Origin: a bacterium UBP6_UBA1177
GTDB taxonomy: Bacteria; UBP6; UBA1177
NCBI GenBank assembly: GCA_002310995.1
Contig: DBYV01000031.1
Location: forward strand, 503 to 20,496
Direction of reading: 5' to 3'
Length of the DNA: 19,994 nucleotides
In this document: one piece after another, positions 14,624-19,994 of the stretch
How the letters are laid out: each line of letters opens with the position of its first letter
How positions within the stretch are numbered: the first letter of the stretch is position 1
Notes under the pieces: generated by a model
Told to the model about the DNA's origin: nothing
The model's database searches: none
What the model saw: the letters and a program-made list of their open reading frames with translations, nothing else
Program-made: the position numbers and the translations under genes

Positions 14624-15940
14624 TTGAAAAAGAAAATTTTTATCCTTGCACTGATGATTTCTTTTATACTTCCGGCTTATGCCGACACAGTTTTTTTCAT
14701 GAAACCTGTCACGAAAGAAATCGAAAAATCGGACGCTAACAAGATTATAAAAAATCTTGAATCGACCGTTAAATCAAAGCTCAATTCGGTAAGTTACAAC
14801 GATGTTTCCAAGGCAAAACTCAAAAAATTCGGCAAATGCGGAATGAAGCCGGAATGCTGGTCCGAGAATGCATCCGAAGAGGATTTCCAGTATGTTCTTC
14901 TGTCGCTTATCAGCATGAACGAAGACGAAGAAGTAACCATCCGCCTTGTTCTTATTCACATAGAAGATGAAGAAGTCGTTGATGATTCTTCCAAAACATA
15001 CGACTATGCGGACGATGCAAACGAAAAGGCTATCTTCGCGCAAGTCAAGAAACTCTCTGCATTCAGCGATATAAAAGGCGGCAAAAAGTCGAAAAAAGAT
15101 GACGAAATCGACAAACGCACAAAGAAACTCGAGGAAGAACGCAAAAAAAGAGAGCGTGAACTCGAGAGACAGCGCAAAGAAGAAGAACGTCTTGAAAAAG
15201 AGCGTAAGAAAAGAGAGCGCCTTGAAGAAGAGAGACAGAGAAGAGAGGAAGAAGAAGAGATTGCACGTCTCGAAAAAGAGAGAGCAAGAAGAGAAAACGA
15301 GAAGAAAAAAGAACAGGCAAGCAAAAAGAAATCTCTTAAAGACAATGCTGAGAAACTTGAAAGAGCAAGAGAACTCGTTCTTGAAATGTGTGCTCAGGGT
15401 AAATACAACGCAGCTATCAAAGCTATCGGCAAAGTCAGTGAAATAAAATGTGAATGCGAAGAAGACGCAAAAATCCTTGCACTCAAAACACAGCTTCTCA
15501 ACTTCAACAAAGTCCGTGAACAGATTCTTAAAGGCGTTGAAGTAAAGAATTCTTCTCTCATTCTTGACAACATCGAAGCTGCAAAAGCTCTCGACGAGTC
15601 GATTGTCGAAGGCGGAACGGAATTCTCGCAGAAAGTTGACAAATATGCAGCTACCGGATGGCTTGCACGCGGAAAAGAGATGGAAAAGGCAAACAACTAT
15701 GTCGAAGCAAACGAAGCTTTCGAAAAGTGTGCTGAAATCGATTCCGAAAAAACCGAATGCAGCGACTGGCTTAATTCAAAAGACAAACTTGTAAAGGCTA
15801 TCTATGACAAAGCAAGCGTTATGAAGAATTTCAATCCGACAAAGGCTAAAGAACTTCTCCGCGCAATACTCAAACTCGTAACCGCTGAAAACGAACATTA
15901 CAAAAAAGCTGAACAAGATCTGCAGCAGCTTGAATACTAA
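14624..15940 (+). CDS. Periplasmic protein with long charged single helix and TPR-like C-terminus
   Basis: The product is 438 aa if read from the TTG at 14624. That start is chosen because GGAGGAG (14614-14620) lies directly upstream and the protein then opens with a clean Sec signal peptide, KKKIFILAL...LPAYA, cleaved after residue 20. An in-frame TTG at 14609 precedes the ribosome binding site. Residues about 21-150 form an N-terminal domain with a KFGKCGMKPECW motif (two Cys) and a beta-rich stretch (VTIRLVLIHIEDEEVV). About 154-238 is an almost uninterrupted Glu/Lys/Arg helix. About 240-438 is helical, with AMxQGKYNAAIKAIGK-like and NNYVEANEAFEKCAEID segments typical of TPR-like repeats. 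Similar layouts occur in myxobacterial periplasmic proteins; that is memory, not a search. Function unknown; a scaffold or spacer role is inference. Confidence 0.8.
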   Translation: MKKKIFILALMISFILPAYADTVFFMKPVTKEIEKSDANKIIKNLESTVKSKLNSVSYNDVSKAKLKKFGKCGMKPECWSENASEEDFQYVLLSLISMNEDEEVTIRLVLIHIEDEEVVDDSSKTYDYADDANEKAIFAQVKKLSAFSDIKGGKKSKKDDEIDKRTKKLEEERKKRERELERQRKEEERLEKERKKRERLEEERQRREEEEEIARLEKERARRENEKKKEQASKKKSLKDNAEKLERARELVLEMCAQGKYNAAIKAIGKVSEIKCECEEDAKILALKTQLLNFNKVREQILKGVEVKNSSLILDNIEAAKALDESIVEGGTEFSQKVDKYAATGWLARGKEMEKANNYVEANEAFEKCAEIDSEKTECSDWLNSKDKLVKAIYDKASVMKNFNPTKAKELLRAILKLVTAENEHYKKAEQDLQQLEY

Positions 15941-16982
15941 ACAACTCCTCACTTTTTCAATCATTATTTTTATTTCCACTTTAATTCTGCTTTCATGCAG
16001 TTCAGAAGATCCTTTTGTAATATGCAAGATGTCAGAATATGACTGCAACTATCAGCATAAAATTCCTGGAATCATCACACTGACTAAAGGCAGTAGCCGG
16101 AAGCACTACATTCTGACCGAAAACGGCATGAAAAAAACTAAAATCGAAGAGGGCGAGCCTGTTGCATACAATCCGGAAACAAGTGCAGTCATAGTAAAAG
16201 AAGTGACAGATTCTTCAATAGACCTCTTCGCAGTCAATGCCCTTAACGGAAACATAATTTCTTCAGAAATAGTGTTGAAACCTGAAAGAACTGACAAAAA
16301 CGGAAAGCATTTTTTTGCATTTCCAAAACTTTTAAGCGGTTGCATTCAGAATGACGGCACGATAGCTCTGCTTGTCCAATATGAGAACCTGCTTTCAGAC
16401 AGCAGCAGAATAAACGACCCGCGGCACTATTCAGAAGAATCTGCAGCAATCACCGATTCTTTGTATCTCTACGAAAAAGGAGACGCAAAAAAGCTGAAAA
16501 AATATTCTTTCCCGCAGGATGAACCGTCGGAAGGAAACTTGGGAGATTATTTTTGGGAAGAACCGCAATATATTCAATGCTCCGGGAAAAGCATCTACAT
16601 TTTTTCCGAAAAAAATCACGCAAACGAAATCTCTTTATTGAAATCTCAGCCGAACTGGATTTTGAGTAAAATAGATTTGGATTCAGGGAAAGAAAAAACC
16701 AGCATCAAAGATATCGCCTTTATTGCCTACGACAACATCTGGTTCAACTATTATTCTGAAAAGGAAAATGCCGTCTATTCATCTATACAGTCTTCCGAAA
16801 AAGACAAAGCGACACTGCGCATTACCGGACTTAACGAAGGATACGAACTTCCCGAAACGCCCGTCGAAAAAGAGGATGGCAATCTTTTGTTTTCCGAAAC
16901 ATCAGGCGGTAAACCGATAGTGTTTTTTGTAAAGACAAGAAACAGTCTTGACGAACAAAGAATAGAACTTATGCCGTTCTAA
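15930..16982 (+). CDS. Lipoprotein of unknown function, translationally coupled to the preceding gene
   Basis: The product is 350 aa from a TTG at 15930, which overlaps the last 11 bases of the upstream gene. No in-frame ATG or GTG exists before the lipobox and no clear Shine-Dalgarno is visible, so initiation probably depends on ribosomes finishing the upstream gene. Residues 1-23 form a lipoprotein signal ending LILLSC (Cys23). The mature part is mainly alternating beta-type sequence with several segments of about 40 residues resembling propeller blades (for example HYILTENGMKK, DLFAVNALNGNIIS, ILSKIDLDSGKEK), so a beta-propeller is possible. No catalytic motif is recognised. Its stop codon overlaps the stop of the convergent glycosyltransferase gene by 4 bp. 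Probable partner of the charged-helix protein (inference from coupling). Confidence 0.75.
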   Translation: MNTKQLLTFSIIIFISTLILLSCSSEDPFVICKMSEYDCNYQHKIPGIITLTKGSSRKHYILTENGMKKTKIEEGEPVAYNPETSAVIVKEVTDSSIDLFAVNALNGNIISSEIVLKPERTDKNGKHFFAFPKLLSGCIQNDGTIALLVQYENLLSDSSRINDPRHYSEESAAITDSLYLYEKGDAKKLKKYSFPQDEPSEGNLGDYFWEEPQYIQCSGKSIYIFSEKNHANEISLLKSQPNWILSKIDLDSGKEKTSIKDIAFIAYDNIWFNYYSEKENAVYSSIQSSEKDKATLRITGLNEGYELPETPVEKEDGNLLFSETSGGKPIVFFVKTRNSLDEQRIELMPF

Positions 16983-18052
16983 AAGAGCAGTTTTTCAGCA
17001 TTCAGTTTAAAGTGCTGCCAGTCAAACAAAGAGGCTCTTTCTGTGACTTTATCCCGAAGTGAAAAATCGGGATTCTCAGAAAAATATTTAATAAATTCAA
17101 ATAATTTATCATCTTCATAAAATATTCCGCCAAACTTTTCGTAAGGAAAAATTTCGGGGTAACTCAGCATTTTCGGAAGAATCGGAATGACTCCAGCCGA
17201 AGCAGCTTCCAGGACACTTATTCCGAAAAATTCATGTTTTGAAGTGACCGGCAAAATGTTGCAGCACGAAACAAGCGATTTGTATTCTTCGTAATTTTCT
17301 GCGTAACCGAATGAAATTATCTCATCTTTCAGTTTTTCACGCGCTATTCTGAAAATTTCAGGCGATGTAGATTTTTCCTCCCCTAAAACGACAAGCTGAA
17401 AATGTATTCCAGCTTCTTTCAAACGAAACATCGTCTCAAAAAAAGCAACGGGATCTTTATCATACTCCCAGCGGTGATTCCATAATATTTTCAGAATGTT
17501 ATCTTTATCACCGTTTGATTTTGGAATTATATTTATTCCAGGGTAAAGCACTTTGGATTTTTTGTAAACAGTATCAATTTTATTGGTCAGTCTGTTGTCG
17601 GGAAATGAACGCAGAAAACCTTCCAAAGCGGTAAAAAAGCTCTCTTTGTTGAATTCAGAATTGAAAAGCACAAGATCGGAAACAAGAGCCGAAGTAAAAT
17701 TGATGAAAGCGTAGTGCATGTCTGTTTTTGAAGGCTCTTTGTCGTTTTCCGACCACGGATAGGCGAGCTGGTTCTCGTGAAAGTATGTAACGAAGCGCGT
17801 TTTGGGTGCTTTTGGCAGAACAAGCGACTTCAGAAGCGCGGTATCAGTCAAGGATGAAACGATGAGAGTGTCAAATTCCGTACCGCTTTTTTCAATCATC
17901 TCGGCAAAAGTGACAGCCGATCCGTGCATACGCCATTTCCAATGTCTGCCCTGAAGCGTAAGCAACTGAATTTTTTCAGGAAAACATTTTACAAATCCGT
18001 CAGCGAAATATTTGTGGCTGCCTGAATAGTAAGGCTCCAGAAAAGCGAACAT
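16979..18052 (-). CDS. GTDC1/QTMAN-like glycosyltransferase (DUF3524 family), candidate tRNA-queuosine mannosyltransferase
   Basis: The product is 357 aa from the ATG at 18052 (an immediately preceding GTG would add one residue). The sequence follows the vertebrate GTDC1 pattern from memory. It opens EPYYSGSHKYF (GTDC1: EAFYGGSHKQL). HWKWRMHGSA, YFHENQLAYP, VLFNSEFNKESF, NHRWEYDKDP, TSKHEFFG and YPEIFP then follow in the same order. The N-terminal half matches the DUF3524 block and the C-terminal half a GT-B, GT4-type nucleotide-sugar domain. GTDC1 is known as QTMAN, which adds mannose to queuosine-34 of cytosolic tRNA-Asp. Whether the bacterial member acts on tRNA or on another acceptor is unknown. 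No signal peptide or membrane segment is seen, so it should be cytoplasmic. Start and permease stop overlap as TGATG, indicating translational coupling. Confidence 0.8.
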   Translation of the reverse strand: MFAFLEPYYSGSHKYFADGFVKCFPEKIQLLTLQGRHWKWRMHGSAVTFAEMIEKSGTEFDTLIVSSLTDTALLKSLVLPKAPKTRFVTYFHENQLAYPWSENDKEPSKTDMHYAFINFTSALVSDLVLFNSEFNKESFFTALEGFLRSFPDNRLTNKIDTVYKKSKVLYPGINIIPKSNGDKDNILKILWNHRWEYDKDPVAFFETMFRLKEAGIHFQLVVLGEEKSTSPEIFRIAREKLKDEIISFGYAENYEEYKSLVSCCNILPVTSKHEFFGISVLEAASAGVIPILPKMLSYPEIFPYEKFGGIFYEDDKLFEFIKYFSENPDFSLRDKVTERASLFDWQHFKLNAEKLLF

Positions 18053-19176
18053 CACTCCTCTTTCGACTTGTCGGAAGGCTCCACCGTCACTCCGAGGGTT
18101 CTGTCATTGTAGAAATCTGAATCTTTGTAACGCGCCAAAACTTCGTCTATCACGACTTTAATCATTGCAAAAAGCGGAACCGCCGTGAGAACGCCGAGAA
18201 AACCGCCGATTTCGGCACCTGCAAAAAGGGCGATAATGACGAAAACAGGGCTCACATTCACTTTTTTACCCACAATGTTGGGCGTTATAAAAATCGTATC
18301 GCAGACCTGAATTATAACGAAAATAACGAGAACTTTAAACAAGCCCCAGAAACCGCCGCTGATGAGCGCCAGAATAAGAGAGATCGAAATGCCGGTAAAA
18401 AGACCGACATACGGAACGAAGCAGAGTGCACCGATCATTATTCCGAGATTTCCGCCGCCCTGAATACCTGCAATCGTGAAAAGAACAGCGTAAAGCGCGC
18501 CGAGAACTATGCAGACAGTGAGCTGACCGCGGATAAAACCTGAGAAAATTTTATCAAATTTCAGGAGCCATTCTTCGGTCGTCGGCTGCATATGCGGCGG
18601 AACAAGTGAAAAAATCGACTCTTTTATCTTTTTGAAGCGCGAACTTGCAAAGAAGGTAATGACAACAAAAATCAAAGTGTCAAATATGAGCGAAATAATT
18701 GATGATGTCTGCGTCCATATTACGGCAACGGTTTTGGAAAGAAACGCCGAAAGTGAAGCGGCGTGAGTTCCTATCGCAGAAACAAGGTCATCCTGGCTTA
18801 CAAGTTCATTCAAGTCTATTCCGAATCTGTCTGCCTGAGCATTGGCAAGTTTCCAGAGCGACGCCATGGCCGGTTTCATATCGACATTGCCAAGCTGGCG
18901 CACTATTTCAGGAAGTATCGCAAGAAGAAGCACCGCCATGACAAGGGCAATCAGCACAATCGAAAGCATCGTCGTGAAAGTACGTGGAATCTTTAGTTTT
19001 TTCGAGAAAAAAGCAACTATTGGTTCGATTGCGTCAGCTGTGATGAAAGATGCGATTAAAATCGAAGCCATTGTCGGCGCATAGACAAAAGCAAGAACAA
19101 TAAGAGTGATCATCAGCAGCGGAATCCACCCTTTTTTGTCGAACAGGAACTTGTTTACTTTTTCTTTCGTAATCAT
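18052..19176 (-). CDS. AI-2E/PerM family transmembrane permease
   Basis: The product is 374 aa with about seven or eight hydrophobic segments, including an N-terminal hairpin (WIPLLMITLIVLAFVYAP and SILIASFITADAIEP). The large non-membrane middle region (about 95-150) and the family signatures GFIRGQLTVCIVLGALY, LCFVPYVGLFTG, FITPNIVGKKVNVSP and AGAEIGGFLGVLTAVPL are typical. Characterised members export the quorum-sensing furanone AI-2 (TqsA) or act as ion antiporters. Many are uncharacterised, so the substrate is not predictable here. GAGAGG precedes the ATG. It is the first gene of a two-gene unit with the QTMAN-like glycosyltransferase, overlapping it by 1 bp. Confidence 0.9.
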   Translation of the reverse strand: MITKEKVNKFLFDKKGWIPLLMITLIVLAFVYAPTMASILIASFITADAIEPIVAFFSKKLKIPRTFTTMLSIVLIALVMAVLLLAILPEIVRQLGNVDMKPAMASLWKLANAQADRFGIDLNELVSQDDLVSAIGTHAASLSAFLSKTVAVIWTQTSSIISLIFDTLIFVVITFFASSRFKKIKESIFSLVPPHMQPTTEEWLLKFDKIFSGFIRGQLTVCIVLGALYAVLFTIAGIQGGGNLGIMIGALCFVPYVGLFTGISISLILALISGGFWGLFKVLVIFVIIQVCDTIFITPNIVGKKVNVSPVFVIIALFAGAEIGGFLGVLTAVPLFAMIKVVIDEVLARYKDSDFYNDRTLGVTVEPSDKSKEE

Positions 19177-19298
19177 GAGTGCCTCTCAAAAAAACGAGAA
19201 ATTTTAGACATAAAAAAATAAAAATCCACTAAATATCTCGACACGCTCTTCATACTCTGCCGATACTGACAAGATCCGCTCTTAGCTGCCTGTTTTTC

Positions 19299-19326
19299 TT
19301 GCTTTTGCCGTTTTAAGTGTTACAAC
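19299..19326 (+). promoter_or_regulatory. Candidate promoter of the aminotransferase gene
   Basis: TTGCTT (19299-19304) and TACAAC (19321-19326) are 16 bp apart, about 40 bp before the ATG. The -10 box matches only four of six positions, and both boxes overlap an inverted repeat at 19307-19329, so this is weak. Confidence 0.25.
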
Positions 19327-19329
19327 GGC
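19307..19329 (+). promoter_or_regulatory. Inverted repeat upstream of the aminotransferase gene
   Basis: GCCGTT (19307-19312) and AACGGC (19324-19329) form a 6-bp inverted repeat with an 11-nt spacer. T-rich tracts follow and then the GGAGG at 19356-19360. It could be an operator or, if transcribed, a leader hairpin. The evidence does not separate these. Confidence 0.35.
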
Positions 19330-19365
19330 GCAGATTCTGTTTTTTAACTTTTTTTGGAGGATAAA

Positions 19366-19994
19366 ATGAGACACATTTCCGTCAGAGGACAGTCGATGCC
19401 CCTTTCACCGATCAGAAAACTTGCTCCTTACGCAAACGATGCGAAGGCAAAAGGCAAAACCGTTTATCACTTCAATATCGGTCAGCCCGATGTCGAAACT
19501 CCCGAAGAGATGCTCAAAGTTCTTAATGAAATCAAGACTAAAGTCATCGCTTACGGACCGAGCCAGGGTATTCCAGAGTATCAGGACGCACTTGTAAAAT
19601 ACTACGCAAGATACGACATTCCGCTTACCCGAGACAACATCATGGTCACGACAGGCGGTAGCGAAGCGATCATCATGGCTTACACGGTCTGCCTTGACGC
19701 AGACGACGAGGTCCTTATTCCGGAACCCTTCTATACCAACTACAACGGTTTTGCGACCGCTACCGGCGTAAAGATCGTTCCGATCACGACGAAGATCGAC
19801 AACGACTGGGAGATCCCGGCGGTTGAAGAGATAGAAAAGCTCGTTACTCCGAACACGAAAGCCGTCATGATCTGCAACCCGAACAACCCGACGGGAAAGG
19901 TCTACTCGAGAGAGGAACTTTCGAAGATCGTTCAGCTCGCGATCAAAAAAGACCTCTTCATTTTCGCTGACGAAGTTTACCGTGAATTCATTTT
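19366..19994 (+). CDS. Class I/II pyridoxal-phosphate aminotransferase, C-terminus beyond window edge
   Basis: The ATG at 19366 has GGAGG 5 nt upstream. 209 codons are visible and the frame is open to the window end. FNIGQPDVETP is the N-terminal substrate-arm motif. AYGPSQGIPEYQDALVKYY is the conserved glycine/tyrosine block. TTGGSEAIIMAY holds the phosphate-contacting loop. MICNPNNPTGKVYS is the NPxNPTG signature, and ADEVYREF contains the PLP-ring Asp and the Tyr. The catalytic Lys (SFSK-type motif) would lie beyond the edge. The sequence most resembles aspartate/aromatic-type aminotransferases of subgroup I-gamma, but the amino donor cannot be decided from this half. It is divergent from the permease gene across 189 bp. 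Confidence 0.92.
   Translation, partial: MRHISVRGQSMPLSPIRKLAPYANDAKAKGKTVYHFNIGQPDVETPEEMLKVLNEIKTKVIAYGPSQGIPEYQDALVKYYARYDIPLTRDNIMVTTGGSEAIIMAYTVCLDADDEVLIPEPFYTNYNGFATATGVKIVPITTKIDNDWEIPAVEEIEKLVTPNTKAVMICNPNNPTGKVYSREELSKIVQLAIKKDLFIFADEVYREFI

Noticed and set aside
15004..15345. Minus-strand Ser/Leu/Arg-rich open frames opposite the charged helix
   Set aside because: They are the complement of the GAA/AAA/AGA codon runs; the sense frame has a signal peptide, SD and continuous protein character.
1..19994. CRISPR arrays, insertion sequences, tRNA or rRNA genes
   Set aside because: No regularly spaced direct repeats, transposase-like proteins, cloverleaf-compatible segments or rRNA blocks were seen in any gap, and all gaps are under about 260 bp.

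Overview
The window reads as chromosomal DNA of an uncultured Gram-negative bacterium. Base composition is moderate, low-to-mid 40s % G+C by eye. Support comes from an outer-membrane beta-barrel protein, several lipobox lipoproteins, a MscL channel, a dedicated glutaminyl-tRNA synthetase, and lipoproteins that carry long Asp/Thr/Ser-rich linkers behind their lipid anchor. A short Cys-spaced motif (C-x5-C-x5-C-x6-C) and a periplasmic protein with a K-x-G-K-C-x4-E-C motif resemble proteins I associate with Myxococcota/deltaproteobacteria. That lineage guess is inference only.

Layout. 1-1337 (minus): C-terminally cut Asp/Thr-rich lipoprotein. 1469-3115 (minus): porin-like beta-barrel protein with a Lys/Glu/Ala/Pro repeat tether. 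3369-4061 (plus): PlsC-type acyltransferase. 4076-6636 (minus): probable operon of an SDR-type L-threonine 3-dehydrogenase, MscL and a membrane-anchored sulfotransferase. 6897-9001 (plus): rplM-rpsI, then a strong intrinsic terminator lying directly against the metK ribosome binding site, then metK. 9072-12713 (minus): glnS followed by a lipoprotein with three tandem DsbA-like thioredoxin domains. 12921-16982 (plus): three secreted proteins of unknown function (an Asp-rich lipoprotein, a charged single-helix/TPR-like periplasmic protein, and a lipoprotein overlapping it). 16979-19176 (minus): an AI-2E/PerM family permease overlapping a glycosyltransferase that closely resembles animal GTDC1/QTMAN, the tRNA-queuosine mannosyltransferase. 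19366-end (plus): class I/II aminotransferase, cut by the window edge.

How the genes fit together. The housekeeping genes (L13, S9, MetK, GlnRS) are interleaved with cell-envelope genes. The envelope set covers phospholipid synthesis, osmotic release, thiol-disulfide folding, a porin and surface lipoproteins. The DsbA-like lipoprotein could oxidise or isomerise the Cys-rich lipoproteins nearby, which is inference from content. I saw no mobile element, CRISPR array, tRNA or rRNA. No gap between genes exceeds about 260 bp.

The most interesting points are the bacterial GTDC1/QTMAN homologue, the triple DsbA fusion with a degenerate first active site, the terminator embedded in the metK leader, the unexplained secreted-protein trio with two TTG starts, and a recurrent 16-bp promoter spacer.
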